Shown: positions 51,713-61,465, numbered from the stretch's first letter. The stretch: DNA of 64,000 bases from Paenibacillus sp. IHBB 10380 (GCF_000949425.1 NZ_CP010976.1:434001-498000); one strand, 5' to 3'. Program-made: numbers and translations. The notes: generated from the letters alone by a model not told the origin.

Positions 51713-52501
51713 ATGTACGATGAAACGAACGCCTTAGATGCTTCACTTCAGTTTCAACAGAAGTTAAAATGTTCAGAAAATATACTGGATGATGGGCCTA
51801 AAGTATCGATCATTATTCCTTTTTATAACTGTCCCTACGTCGATCAAGCCATTCAAAGTGCTAGAGCACAATCCTATAGCAATATAGAAATTATTGTAGT
51901 GGATGATGGTTCGACAGCACACAGGCAACTTATTACCCCATACTTGAATACCATTCGCTACTTTCGTAAGAGCAATGGGGGGACAGCGAGTGCACTGAAC
52001 TATGGAATATTACAAGCAACGGGACAATATTTCGCATGGCTTAGTTCCGATGATATCTATACTTCAGATAAAATAGAGCGACAACTTCAATTTATGCTAA
52101 CGAATCATGCTCTAATAAGTCATACAGCTTATTATTATATCAACTCTGAGAGCATTAGAACGAGTGAGCCTATTCGTTGTTCTTTTCAGAGCCCAAGACA
52201 TCTACTAGAAACTTTAATGAGCGAATGCCCTATTAACGGTTGCTCCATCATGATGGATATGAACGTGTTAAGAAAGGTCGGCCTATTCAATGAAGAGCGA
52301 CGATACACCCATGATTATGATCTGTGGCTCCGTATTTTGCCTTTTTTCAAACTATTCTATGTAGATGTCGCACTTCTCGAATATAGGCTTCATAACAACA
52401 TGGGAACAGTGCTATATAGAGATGAATTATACAATGAAATGAGACTTGTGCAAGACACACATCGCGAAACTATACTTCAGCTTATTCAACAGGAGGGATG
52501 A
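51713..52501 (+). CDS. GT2-family glycosyltransferase, SpsA-like (tandem copy 2)
   Basis: A 262-residue paralogue of the preceding gene (SIIIPFYNCPYVDQAIQSA, VVDDGSTAHRQ, KSNGGTASALNYGI, AWLSSDDIYTS, YTHDYDLWLRI). The ATG at 51713 has AAAGGAGGGAAG upstream. It has about 25 extra N-terminal residues. Confidence 0.82.
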   Translation: MYDETNALDASLQFQQKLKCSENILDDGPKVSIIIPFYNCPYVDQAIQSARAQSYSNIEIIVVDDGSTAHRQLITPYLNTIRYFRKSNGGTASALNYGILQATGQYFAWLSSDDIYTSDKIERQLQFMLTNHALISHTAYYYINSESIRTSEPIRCSFQSPRHLLETLMSECPINGCSIMMDMNVLRKVGLFNEERRYTHDYDLWLRILPFFKLFYVDVALLEYRLHNNMGTVLYRDELYNEMRLVQDTHRETILQLIQQEG

Positions 52502-52504
52502 GGG

Positions 52505-53548
52505 ATGCGATTTACATTTCCTATACTAACGTTGTGTCATGGTGGAGCTCAGAGGATGCTAGTAGAGATTACAAATCGGCTCACTAAAGGTGGACACGAG
52601 GTCTACATTGTTATGCCAAAGCAAGGTGTTATTAAATATGATATTTACTCTAATCTCGTTCATACAACTCATACAGAATTGTATGAATCTGATTTTCCGA
52701 TAAGTGATATTATTATTTCTAATTTTTATACAACGGTTCCAGTAGCTGAGCAAGCAAGTAAGAACGGAAAGGGTATCCATATTCGTCTTTCGTTGTGTTA
52801 TGAGCCTACATTCTTGACAGAAAATCATGTATCCTTTCCTAGCTATCACATGGTGCCTAACTTACTTGTTTTATCTGGCTGGCAGCAGCAAATGATATTT
52901 AATAACCATGGTATATATGGAAGTATAGTTCCCGTGGGAGTTAATTATTTCTTTAAAAATCTTAAAATTCGTTCCGAGACAGAGCAATCTGTAAATGTAT
53001 CAGCCATAATTAGAATGCCTGAAGGTGGCTTTGCATGGCATCGAGAACAGAATTATTTGATTGAGCAATTAACAAAGGTTAAAACTCAGTTTCCTTCTGT
53101 TCAGATTAACTTGATCTCACCACCAGGCGAATATTATCAGTCTCCAATCTTGCAAACATTGAAGGATACAGGTTATTTCGTTATCTACACACCTGCTGAT
53201 GATCTGGAATTGAGATATCACTACAACCAGACAGATATTTTTGTGAGTTCAGGTACCTATGATACAGGCTCATTACCAGGTCTTGAAGCGATGCGATGTG
53301 GTGCAGCATTGGTGACTTTGTACGCTGGAGGAAATACGGAATATGCAGTAAATGAAGTGAATTGCTTGATGACCTATAGATATGAGAACAAGTTGGCTAC
53401 TGATATTATTAGACTTTTAGAGAATCCAGCTCTACGTAAGGAATTAGCAATGAAGGGAGAGCGAGATTCATATCACTTTTCTTGGGAAAGAAGTTATACT
53501 GCATTTGAAAGAGCTGTGTTAGATATGGTTAGTCGTGCAAATTTATGA
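52505..53548 (+). CDS. GT4-family glycosyltransferase
   Basis: A 347-residue GT-B enzyme: TLCHGGAQRMLVEITNRLTK at the N-terminus and DIFVSSGTYDTGSLPGLEAM with LVTLYAGGNTEYAVNEVN at the C-terminus (the E-x7-E region is altered to GSLPGLEAM). It starts three bases after the previous stop and is the last gene of the 47.2-53.5 kb run. Confidence 0.78.
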   Translation: MRFTFPILTLCHGGAQRMLVEITNRLTKGGHEVYIVMPKQGVIKYDIYSNLVHTTHTELYESDFPISDIIISNFYTTVPVAEQASKNGKGIHIRLSLCYEPTFLTENHVSFPSYHMVPNLLVLSGWQQQMIFNNHGIYGSIVPVGVNYFFKNLKIRSETEQSVNVSAIIRMPEGGFAWHREQNYLIEQLTKVKTQFPSVQINLISPPGEYYQSPILQTLKDTGYFVIYTPADDLELRYHYNQTDIFVSSGTYDTGSLPGLEAMRCGAALVTLYAGGNTEYAVNEVNCLMTYRYENKLATDIIRLLENPALRKELAMKGERDSYHFSWERSYTAFERAVLDMVSRANL

Positions 53549-53706
53549 CACATCAAGAAACTTCCAATTTCACATTACGGGTGACTTTGGAATTTTTTGA
53601 AACTACCAATGAGAGAGAATAGAGTTCAGCGAACCGAGGTTCGTCGTTGTGTACATAAAGTTCATAACACTATTTGGCTGTGGGTTAACAAAGAAAAGAT
53701 CATGGC

Positions 53707-53735
53707 AAGGACCCACTTTGTTTAAGTGGGTCCTT
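53707..53735. terminator. Hairpin between convergent glycosyltransferase runs
   Basis: AAGGACCCACTT, TGTTT, AAGTGGGTCCTT: a perfect 12-base stem without a good U-tract on either strand. Probably a weak bidirectional terminator. Confidence 0.5.
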
Positions 53736-53788
53736 ACTAATACCTCCATGTTGTTGGAATATTCTATGAATCATTGAAGAAATGGTGA

Positions 53789-55015
53789 TTATACATGCAT
53801 CAATTCTAGGTATGCTCTTAATGTGGCTTCAAACATCACTTCAAGGGATCGATGTTCGGTAGCCCAGATTTTAGCATGCTTTCCAACCATAACGCGGATA
53901 TGATCATGCTTTAACACGAAAGCAATTCTTTCGCATAGAAGTTCTGGATTATCTGGAGGGGTTAACCAACCGGTAAGTTCATGCTGAATCATTTCTGGCA
54001 TCCCGGTAGTATTGGATACGATACAAGGTATTCCAGCAAGCTGGGCCTCAGTTACGGAGAAGGGTTGGGTATCCTGTAAGCTAGGTTGGACGTAAATATC
54101 CGCTTTACATAGAATGGAAGGAATATTTTCTTGTTCCCCCCATAACACAACATCCTGCTGGATATCTAATTGAATACAGCGAGACTGAAGCTCCTTACGC
54201 ATGCTTCCCTCTCCAACGATCCAACATACCCAATCCTGGCGGTTTTTTTTTAATTTACCAAGCGCCTCAATTAATAGCTGCACTCCCTTTATATATTCTA
54301 AGCGTCCCGTGTACATAATTACTTTTTTCCCTAAGGGTGGAAGAACTGCGAATTCCACTTTAGACTTGGTATCATAGGTATTTAGATTAATTCCATAGGG
54401 AACTATACGAAATTTTTCTGTTGGAATACCAAGCTCCATAATCGTCTTTTTAATCCAATAAGAAGATACGATAAGTCGATCTGCTACATGAGCGCCTAAG
54501 TATTCCATAGATTGATAGTACATACATAGGTCTGTCTTCTTAAATTCTTTCCATGTCAAGGTTGGAGTGATGGATTGGTACTCGAAGAACATCTCTCTTG
54601 CAAAAGAACCATGGAAGCTAGCAATTAGAGGGATTTTTTTATCAAGAATACGGCTTATGGCATAGGAAGATATGGGATCTTGTGCATGGATCAGATCGTA
54701 TTGATCGATTCCCAAGTAGGTTGCGCCCAGTTCAAAAGTGTTACGTTCTACTTCTAAGCTGAGGATTTGTTCATGACTAGTTTGATATGAGGTGAGGATA
54801 TTAGAGATTGTTTTTTCTCGGAGTATTTCTCGAACTTCTTTTTTATTAAAAGACTTATTTTTATTTAGAATGTATAAAGCGTCGTTCTCAATGTCAGTTC
54901 CCATGAGATCAACTTCATACCCTTGCTGCTCAAGCCTGGAGGCTAACTGGTTCATGTACGTCCAAATTCCTCCCATATTTGTTAAACCCCAGTAAGTCAC
55001 AAGTAAAATTTTCAT
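53789..55015 (-). CDS. GT4-family glycosyltransferase
   Basis: A 408-residue GT-B enzyme with NMGGIWTYMNQLASRLEQQG, HAQDPISSYAISRI, IASFHGSFAREMFFEYQS and VPYGINLNTYD. The donor domain has MYTGRLEYIKGVQLLIEAL, VGEGSMRKELQ and VQPSLQDTQPFSVTEAQLAG (E-x7-E altered). It runs opposite to the main operon and follows the 55046-56116 gene, probably co-transcribed with it. Confidence 0.85.
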   Translation of the reverse strand: MKILLVTYWGLTNMGGIWTYMNQLASRLEQQGYEVDLMGTDIENDALYILNKNKSFNKKEVREILREKTISNILTSYQTSHEQILSLEVERNTFELGATYLGIDQYDLIHAQDPISSYAISRILDKKIPLIASFHGSFAREMFFEYQSITPTLTWKEFKKTDLCMYYQSMEYLGAHVADRLIVSSYWIKKTIMELGIPTEKFRIVPYGINLNTYDTKSKVEFAVLPPLGKKVIMYTGRLEYIKGVQLLIEALGKLKKNRQDWVCWIVGEGSMRKELQSRCIQLDIQQDVVLWGEQENIPSILCKADIYVQPSLQDTQPFSVTEAQLAGIPCIVSNTTGMPEMIQHELTGWLTPPDNPELLCERIAFVLKHDHIRVMVGKHAKIWATEHRSLEVMFEATLRAYLELMHV

Positions 55016-55045
55016 GATGATTATCTTCTCCGATCTTTGAATGTT

Positions 55046-56116
55046 CTAAAAAACGTGAAGTTCATTCATCATTTGACGAAAAGAAGTTACATATTGTTCG
55101 GGAGAAAAATGTGAAGCTATGTGTTTCTGTCCTTGAGTTCGAATCAAATGGCGTAATGGCTTATTTCGCATGATCTCTATTCCTTCTTCAACAGCTTTGG
55201 TAATGTTGCCACGAGGATAGAACTTACCTGTAGTATTATGAGTAATGAATGACCGAACACCATCGGAATCGGTACTAAGAACAGGACATTTACAGCTCAT
55301 AGCTTCAGCTACGGCATATCCGAATCCTTCTAGGATTGAAGTCGATAATAGAAATCCTCCAGAATCTCCAACCATAGAGTAATATCTAGGCATTTCATGA
55401 TGCGGAATATTGGAGAAATACCCAATGACAGAATCTAAGTGTAGTTGTTGAACCATGATTGTGAATTCGTCGCGATCTCGTTCATCGAATAAATTGGCGT
55501 CTTGGAACATCCAAATTCCTATATTAGGTTGTATCTGTAAGAGTTGATAACTAATATTTAGGAATTCCTTCCAATTTTTATTGGCTTCCAATCTGCCAAC
55601 CCATGCAATTGCAGGATAAGGAGGAGATTCCGTCGTAAGATGCGTAAAGGATGAGGTTTCTAGCAGATTTGGAATGATAAATCGGGGTAACCACGGGCAT
55701 AGATTAATAAAAATTTCAATTAAGTGGGAAGTTTGTGGGAGTAGAACAGCGCTGCAATAGCGCTCAAGGAAAGTTGCCGCTTCAGTTATCGTGGCTGTAG
55801 CTTGTTCAAGTGTTCCAAATCCTTGAGCTTCAAAGAGAAGTGGACCTTGGTATCCGAGTGAACGTAGACGTTCCAACATAAAGTAATCCGATATTACGAC
55901 AATGGCATCGTAATTGTGTTCATGCAATAAAGAGGAAATTTCTGAGTCATCAGAAGTTATATAAGTAGGGATATTATGAATATTTTGCTGACCTGCTCCC
56001 CATTGAAGATATAGTAAATGTCCCTCAATACCGTGTTTTTGTAGGGCAATACAGCGCAGGCGATTAAGTGTTTCAACTCCACCACTCGGAACATAGAATG
56101 TGAACAATACCTTCAA
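55046..56116 (-). CDS. GT4-family glycosyltransferase
   Basis: A 356-residue GT-B enzyme: FYVPSGGVETLNRLRCIALQ, LLFEAQGFGTLEQA, AIAWVGRLEANKNWKEFLNI, and ILEGFGYAVAEAMSCKCPVL with the classic EGFGxxxxEAM donor motif. The start is TTG, with GGAGGTGATCTATA upstream. It is the first gene of the minus-strand pair. Confidence 0.85.
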   Translation of the reverse strand: MKVLFTFYVPSGGVETLNRLRCIALQKHGIEGHLLYLQWGAGQQNIHNIPTYITSDDSEISSLLHEHNYDAIVVISDYFMLERLRSLGYQGPLLFEAQGFGTLEQATATITEAATFLERYCSAVLLPQTSHLIEIFINLCPWLPRFIIPNLLETSSFTHLTTESPPYPAIAWVGRLEANKNWKEFLNISYQLLQIQPNIGIWMFQDANLFDERDRDEFTIMVQQLHLDSVIGYFSNIPHHEMPRYYSMVGDSGGFLLSTSILEGFGYAVAEAMSCKCPVLSTDSDGVRSFITHNTTGKFYPRGNITKAVEEGIEIMRNKPLRHLIRTQGQKHIASHFSPEQYVTSFRQMMNELHVF

Positions 56117-56305
56117 TATAGATCACCTCCAAGACACTCTTCTGTTATACAATACGCCTTATTTCAACTGCGGTGTGTATGGGCAATCAATTTGGGTTCT
56201 TTTTGAGTAAGTATTGCTTTTATGTCAAATCCTTTCAGCATAGCTCTTCGTTTAGCAGGTCATCCTAATCCATGTAACACACACTGTTGAATGGAGGCTG
56301 AATGA

Positions 56306-57313
56306 ATGATACGATCGAAAGCAATTAATTTATCTTTATCGACAGCGCTTCTTGTAAGTATGTTTGGTGTAGCGGGGTGTATGACGAAAGAGCCAGCCAA
56401 CACGAATATTAATACGAAGAACGTTCGTAACACTAATGATGATAGACGTATTGGAGTTAATTCGTTACGTGATGGTAGAGACCGATTAACTACACGTAAT
56501 AACACAACAATGGATCAGATGACGAATCTGCATGTCGATCGTAAACTTGCGGCCAAAATTGCAGCAATCAAAGGAGTCCGTTCAGCTAATGTATTCTTGA
56601 CGGATGACAATGCTTACGTTGCTGTTTCTTTGGACAACGCCGGTAATACAGTGAATAACTTAAGTGTGGGAAGAGGGCCAGCATATATCAATAGTGCAAA
56701 TGGAATAAATGGTCTAAATGGAGTAAGAGATGTAAACAACAATGTCAATGGTCTAAATGGAGTAAGAGATGTAAACAATAATGTAAATGGTCTAAATGGT
56801 GTAAGGGATGTAAACAATAATGTAAATGGTATAAACGGTCAGTATAACTCTTACAGAAATGACAGTAAAGGAAACAGAGGATTAAATGGCACGACGGCGA
56901 CAGGAAGTTACGGCCTATTACGTGATATGACTTCTGATAATAATGGTATTGAAGGAAATGGATATAGAGCTAAAAATATCCAGAATAACAATGCTAGAAC
57001 AAGTAACTATCATAACAAGGTTACACCACTAGACAATGAAGGTGTAAGATATAATCGAAGTAGTACAGCTGTAAATAATATCCCTACGGAGATTAGAAAA
57101 CAAATTACATCCATTGTACAGAAACAAGTACCTGGAATCAAAAAGGTATATGCATCTTCTGATCCAGACTTTGTAGCACGTCTAAACACATTTGCTACAA
57201 CGTATGGTACTGGAGTAAACAATGTGAATAACACTAATTTAGTGACTGATTTCAAAAAATTGGTTTATCGTATATTCCCAATGCACGATAGTACCATGGA
57301 TCCAGATAAATAA
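56306..57313 (+). CDS. YhcN/YlaJ-family sporulation lipoprotein with Asn-rich repeats
   Basis: A 335-residue lipoprotein: signal peptide with lipobox VAGC (cysteine near residue 25), then TNLHVDRKLAAKIAAIKGVR and ANVFLTDDNAYVAVSLD, the YhcN/YlaJ core found in forespore-made lipoproteins of the spore inner membrane. An Asn/Gly-rich middle with three exact 13-residue repeats (NGLNGVRDVNNNV) splits the core from its second part (EIRKQITSIVQKQVPGIKKV). TGGAGG precedes the ATG. Family members affect germination or outgrowth; function in detail is not known. Confidence 0.85.
   Translation: MIRSKAINLSLSTALLVSMFGVAGCMTKEPANTNINTKNVRNTNDDRRIGVNSLRDGRDRLTTRNNTTMDQMTNLHVDRKLAAKIAAIKGVRSANVFLTDDNAYVAVSLDNAGNTVNNLSVGRGPAYINSANGINGLNGVRDVNNNVNGLNGVRDVNNNVNGLNGVRDVNNNVNGINGQYNSYRNDSKGNRGLNGTTATGSYGLLRDMTSDNNGIEGNGYRAKNIQNNNARTSNYHNKVTPLDNEGVRYNRSSTAVNNIPTEIRKQITSIVQKQVPGIKKVYASSDPDFVARLNTFATTYGTGVNNVNNTNLVTDFKKLVYRIFPMHDSTMDPDK
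56708..56835 (+). repeat. 39-base tandem coding repeat in the YhcN-like gene
   Basis: Copies start at 56708, 56747 and 56786 and a partial fourth at 56825 (unit begins AATGGTCTAAATGG). Few base differences indicate recent slippage or expansion. Confidence 0.85.
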
Positions 57314-57336
57314 TATGTCTTTATTAAACAATCAAA

Positions 57337-57363
57337 CCCTTGTTTTTCAACAAGGGCTTTTTT
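57337..57363 (+). terminator. Terminator after the YhcN-like gene
   Basis: CCCTTGTT, TTTC, AACAAGGG, then C and six T. Confidence 0.85.
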
Positions 57364-57370
57364 CATTAAA

Positions 57371-57458
57371 TAAGCAAAGTATAAGTTTTCACTATACTTT
57401 GCTTATATTTCAACGATAAACGGTTACAGTCCCTTTAAGGACGGCGCAGCCGTTTCTT
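57371..57458. repeat. Two-hairpin intergenic repeat, copy 2
   Basis: Homologous to 26051-26137 over its whole length. The first hairpin is perfect here (TAAGCAAAGTATA / TATACTTTGCTTA, 57371-57405). The second (AAACGG / CCGTTT with GTCC / GGAC inside) is followed by TTCTT. It ends two bases from the efeU stop. Confidence 0.7.
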
Positions 57459-57459
57459 C

Positions 57460-59244
57460 TTATTTATGTGGTTTTTTGATGATAAATTGCCAGACGATAT
57501 AAACGAGTAATATGAACTGAGGGATGGATGTTTCCCAAGTGGGATACATACCTAGCCACGAAAAGGAGGGTAAATATTCATGGGTATGTGCAGGGAATTG
57601 ACCTGCAACTTGTAATGCATGAATACTTTGACCAAGAAATCGTAACACTAAATAGTAAATTAACAGTGTAGCCGTAAGGAAAAAACCACGGATGGGTAAT
57701 TTAACACTTAGTACGATAATGGCATAGCCAACGACAACAAGAATGGCAAGTGCAATGCTAATCCCTAAGATGAGCTGGAAAGGATCAATAGAAGGAGCCA
57801 TCCCTACATAGAAGATCGTTGTCTCTGCTCCCTCACGAAGAATAGCAAGTCCAGATACGGCAAATAATGACCACAAGCTACCCTTAGCCAGTGCATTATT
57901 TACTTGATCTTTCACATAATTGTTCCATGCAGTGATATTCGCTTTACTGTGCATCCAATAACCTACAGTTAGCATCATGATGACAGCTACCAGACCTGTA
58001 ATTCCTTCAATAAATTCACGTGTACTTCCCGATGTTGCTTGAGAAATCGTGTAATGAAGCACAACAGCGAGGATGAAACTCAGGATTAAGCCGACACCTG
58101 CTCCAGACCATATCCACTTCTTTCCATGATCAATACCACTACGCTTAAGGTAGGAGAGTAAGGCCGCTAACACTAAGATGGCTTCTAATCCTTCACGAAG
58201 TAGAATGAGCGACGCATCCCAAGCGGTATATGTCTGATTACTTGAAATGGGTTCTAGGGATGTAAGCATATCATCCATAGTTTGTATTGCTTTGGCGAGT
58301 AAAGGCGGTTTCGAGAGTAAATAGCCAGATACAGCTGTCATTTGATTCTCGATTTCGGTATATAGTTTCGCAGAATATAATTGTACTTCACCTTCTACAG
58401 AAGGCCATAATGTAATAAATTGTTCCATGTTCTGAGCCGCTTGATCTATTTGTCCATCCTGAACCTGATTACGTGCAGACTTTAGAACTTGAAGTAAATC
58501 TTTAAGCGTATGTTTGTCAGTGGTGATACTGTTGTTTGTTTTACCTTCTGAATAATCTTCAAGTAAGCTGATAAGCTTCTGCATCTGCAGTTTTGCTTGA
58601 TCTCCTTTAATAGGATCTGCCTGAAGATTTACACGGACTAGAGTAATTTGAGTTTCTAATTGTCCATATACATTAAATTGGTCTTGACGGATAGCAGACT
58701 CGGATTTTTTCCAGTCTTTTACAATATATTGATAGCTTTGTTCTGCTTTTGTCCAATCTTCCTGCTCCATGGCTACCATACTTTCTTTAGCATAGGAGAG
58801 CAGTTTTCTAGCTGTTTCGGGTCCTCTATTAGTATCCTGTTCAGATTTGGGTTGGACAGCAGAAATATATCGATCTACGGACTTGGCTAGCGTGGATAAT
58901 GATTTTTTAGCTGCTTGGATGTCTTTGATTTCAAGTTTTTGTCTAGCTTCGGTTAATGCGGAGTCAATATCGTTAGCCAAGGCGGTTTCACTAGCAGGTT
59001 CTTTAGATTGTAATGTATCCCACAGTTGTTGCACATACTGTAAATCGTCTAACGCAGTATCCCATTGTCGTTGACCTGCTTCTACAAGAACGCTACCGAC
59101 AGCAGGCATGAGTTGATCGATAGCGGAATTGTTGTCATTTTCTGCTGAAACAGAAATGGGATAGGCACATATGCAACAGACAATGAGGAGAGCACTCACC
59201 CATGCCGTAATTCTTATGCGTGATAATCGAATGGATAATAGCAT
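57460..59244 (-). CDS. efeU: FTR1-family iron permease EfeU
   Basis: A 594-residue protein. The ATG at 59244 (MLLSIRLSRIRI) has AAGGAG upstream and opens a Sec signal peptide; the frame extends 17 codons further without a site. A helical extracytoplasmic N-terminal region of about 300 residues precedes the FTR1 domain with its two iron-translocation motifs, LREGLEAIL and LREGAETT. It is about 110 residues longer than B. subtilis EfeU (YwbL). Third gene of efeO-efeB-efeU; iron uptake after oxidation of Fe2+ by EfeB. Confidence 0.88.
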   Translation of the reverse strand: MLLSIRLSRIRITAWVSALLIVCCICAYPISVSAENDNNSAIDQLMPAVGSVLVEAGQRQWDTALDDLQYVQQLWDTLQSKEPASETALANDIDSALTEARQKLEIKDIQAAKKSLSTLAKSVDRYISAVQPKSEQDTNRGPETARKLLSYAKESMVAMEQEDWTKAEQSYQYIVKDWKKSESAIRQDQFNVYGQLETQITLVRVNLQADPIKGDQAKLQMQKLISLLEDYSEGKTNNSITTDKHTLKDLLQVLKSARNQVQDGQIDQAAQNMEQFITLWPSVEGEVQLYSAKLYTEIENQMTAVSGYLLSKPPLLAKAIQTMDDMLTSLEPISSNQTYTAWDASLILLREGLEAILVLAALLSYLKRSGIDHGKKWIWSGAGVGLILSFILAVVLHYTISQATSGSTREFIEGITGLVAVIMMLTVGYWMHSKANITAWNNYVKDQVNNALAKGSLWSLFAVSGLAILREGAETTIFYVGMAPSIDPFQLILGISIALAILVVVGYAIIVLSVKLPIRGFFLTATLLIYYLVLRFLGQSIHALQVAGQFPAHTHEYLPSFSWLGMYPTWETSIPQFILLVYIVWQFIIKKPHK

Positions 59245-59278
59245 TGAAATAGGTCTCCTTGGTTTGAATTTCTTGAAA

Positions 59279-60565
59279 TTAGAATAAAGAATCACCTATA
59301 TATCTTCCTTGTTCAATGCCAGGAAAACAAGCAAAAACTGCACTTCCAATATTAGAAATGTACTCGTTAAGCTTATCCCCAGCAGCAAGCTTCTGCTGGA
59401 TAGGCACAAATTGTTTATATAGATCTCTTTGAAAGCTTATAAAGAGTAATCCTGCATCTAGCTGACCTCGGGTTGAATCTATCCCACTAGAATAAGAATA
59501 AGAACGTCGTAGTAACTTTAAGGTTCCATCGCCATGAGATAAAGCCACATGGGAATTGGCTGGAATCTGGAGATTACCCTCAGGCGTTGTAGCATGAACG
59601 TCTACAGGATCAAATTCTTGTTGAGCTCCCATCGGTGCACCGCTATCACGATAACGCCCGAAGGTTGCTTCCTGATCTTTGAGACTAGATCGATCCCACA
59701 CTTCGATGAGCATACGGACACGTCTTACAACCATGTAACTGCCGCCAGTCATCCATGTAGCACCATCTGTGTTTTGAGCCCATACGACTTGGTTCATGAG
59801 ATCAGGGTCAGATACATCTGGATTGCCTGTACCATCCTTAAATCCAAGAAGATTACGGGGCGTTCCTGCAGATGGGTCTGCTTGAGTTGTACGCTGAAAT
59901 CCATCTTGTGTCCAGCGAAGCACGGCTTTACCTCTAGCAAGTCTAGTTAAATTTCGAATAGCATGAAAGGCAACCTGCATATCGTCTGCACAGACCTGTA
60001 CCATCAAGTCACCTCCACACCATTGGGGCTGTAGCTGATCTCCCCGAAAGGAGGGAAGATCTTGAAAGTTAGCAGGACGCTTAGACTGCAATCCAAATCG
60101 TGAATCGAAGAAGGAGGGACCAACACCAAAGGTAATGGTGCTTCTTGAAGGTGAAAGTCCCGCAGCTTCACCTGTATCTGAAGGTGGAAGGTTCTGATTA
60201 TTATTACTACCAATCAGACTCCCTTGTGTCATGGTGAGGGTAGCCTCAGTCCATACTTGAAACAGTTTGCGTACTTCACCAATATCACTAGTAGTGATAT
60301 CAAAAGCTGCACAGCAAATGAAATTCTGGGCGGGTGTAACAATCCCAGCCTGATGCTTACCATGAAATGGAATACGATCTATGTTGGAAATGCTAGCTTC
60401 CTCAGACTTAACTTTGGTGCGTGTAGACAGGATGCCGCCAATCCCAGCCCCGCCTAGCATGAGGCCAATCCCACCCACACTAGCGATTCGTAATAGTTCA
60501 CGACGGTTGATTTTTTTCTTGAGAATAGATTCGGGTTGATTATTAGATTCAGAAGGTTCCATCAT
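59279..60565 (-). CDS. efeB: Dyp-type heme peroxidase EfeB
   Basis: A 428-residue Tat-exported peroxidase: N-terminal NRRELLRIASVGGIGLMLGG is a twin-arginine signal, and GFKDGTGNPD is the distal GxxDG motif of dye-decolorising peroxidases. The proximal heme-ligand histidine is probably in the DPVDVHATTP / NSHVALSH region. It oxidises Fe2+ for EfeU. The ATG follows the efeO stop directly, with GGGAG inside the end of efeO. Confidence 0.9.
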   Translation of the reverse strand: MMEPSESNNQPESILKKKINRRELLRIASVGGIGLMLGGAGIGGILSTRTKVKSEEASISNIDRIPFHGKHQAGIVTPAQNFICCAAFDITTSDIGEVRKLFQVWTEATLTMTQGSLIGSNNNQNLPPSDTGEAAGLSPSRSTITFGVGPSFFDSRFGLQSKRPANFQDLPSFRGDQLQPQWCGGDLMVQVCADDMQVAFHAIRNLTRLARGKAVLRWTQDGFQRTTQADPSAGTPRNLLGFKDGTGNPDVSDPDLMNQVVWAQNTDGATWMTGGSYMVVRRVRMLIEVWDRSSLKDQEATFGRYRDSGAPMGAQQEFDPVDVHATTPEGNLQIPANSHVALSHGDGTLKLLRRSYSYSSGIDSTRGQLDAGLLFISFQRDLYKQFVPIQQKLAAGDKLNEYISNIGSAVFACFPGIEQGRYIGDSLF

Positions 60566-61465
60566 TTACACTCCCAAAATAGTACCCATATTTGAGAGGG
60601 GTTCGGCAAGGGCATCTAAATTTTGACTTAGTGTACGAACTTCTTCCTCTTTCAACTGCTCGTATGAAATATATCCTTTGCCTTCCTTGAAGGGCTCAAG
60701 TTCTTTCAGTAGCGCAGTAAAACGTTCGCCGATTTGTTTTTCCAAATCAGCATCTTTTGTTGCGAGTGCAGGTTTTAAGATTTCATAGATCTTACTTGCG
60801 CCTTCTACGTTGGCTACGAAATCATATAAATCGGTATGAGAGTATAGTTCTTCCTCACCTGTGACTTTCGAAGACGATATTTCATTTAGTAGTTCAACCG
60901 CACCTGTTACCATCATGGCGGCATCGATTTCTACGGTCTCTACTTTGGCTCGAAGCAATTGAGCGTCTTTAAGTAATTGATCAGCATATTCTTCCTGCCC
61001 ATCCGTTGTGCCATCTTCCCATAGACTTTTCTCTATGCGATGGAATCCTCGCCAATTGGCTTCTTCAACATCATTCACACGAGCATCGATATTAGGATCA
61101 AGATCGCCTAGTGCCTCTGCAATAGGTTCAATTCGTTCATAATACATACGGGTTGGGGCATATAAAGCTTTGGCTTCCTCCAATTTACCTTCCTTAACTG
61201 CGTTCGTAAACTTCTCCGTTTCCTTCACAAATATATCGCATTGCTCAATAACAAAGTTACGGTATTGATCGATGGCCGAGGTGAAATCGATTGAGACCGT
61301 CTGATCCGTTGTGACAGTCTTTGTAGCTGTAGGCTTGTTATCTGCAGATGAGGTTGATTCATTTACAGAGCCGGTGGCATTGCTAGCGTCGTCCTTGTTG
61401 GCACATCCGGTAAATAGAATAGAAGCGGCAATAAGACTAGCGGGAACAGCAGAATGAAATTTCAT
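60566..61465 (-). CDS. efeO: EfeO-type iron-binding lipoprotein (M75 family)
   Basis: A 299-residue lipoprotein; the ATG at 61465 has AAAGGGG upstream, and the frame runs 14 codons further without a site. Lipobox FTGC is followed by a Ser/Thr-rich linker and the M75 imelysin-like domain with FHRIEKSLWED (HxxE). There is no cupredoxin domain, as in Gram-positive EfeO. It is the first gene of the operon, directly under a Fur box. Confidence 0.88.
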   Translation of the reverse strand: MKFHSAVPASLIAASILFTGCANKDDASNATGSVNESTSSADNKPTATKTVTTDQTVSIDFTSAIDQYRNFVIEQCDIFVKETEKFTNAVKEGKLEEAKALYAPTRMYYERIEPIAEALGDLDPNIDARVNDVEEANWRGFHRIEKSLWEDGTTDGQEEYADQLLKDAQLLRAKVETVEIDAAMMVTGAVELLNEISSSKVTGEEELYSHTDLYDFVANVEGASKIYEILKPALATKDADLEKQIGERFTALLKELEPFKEGKGYISYEQLKEEEVRTLSQNLDALAEPLSNMGTILGV

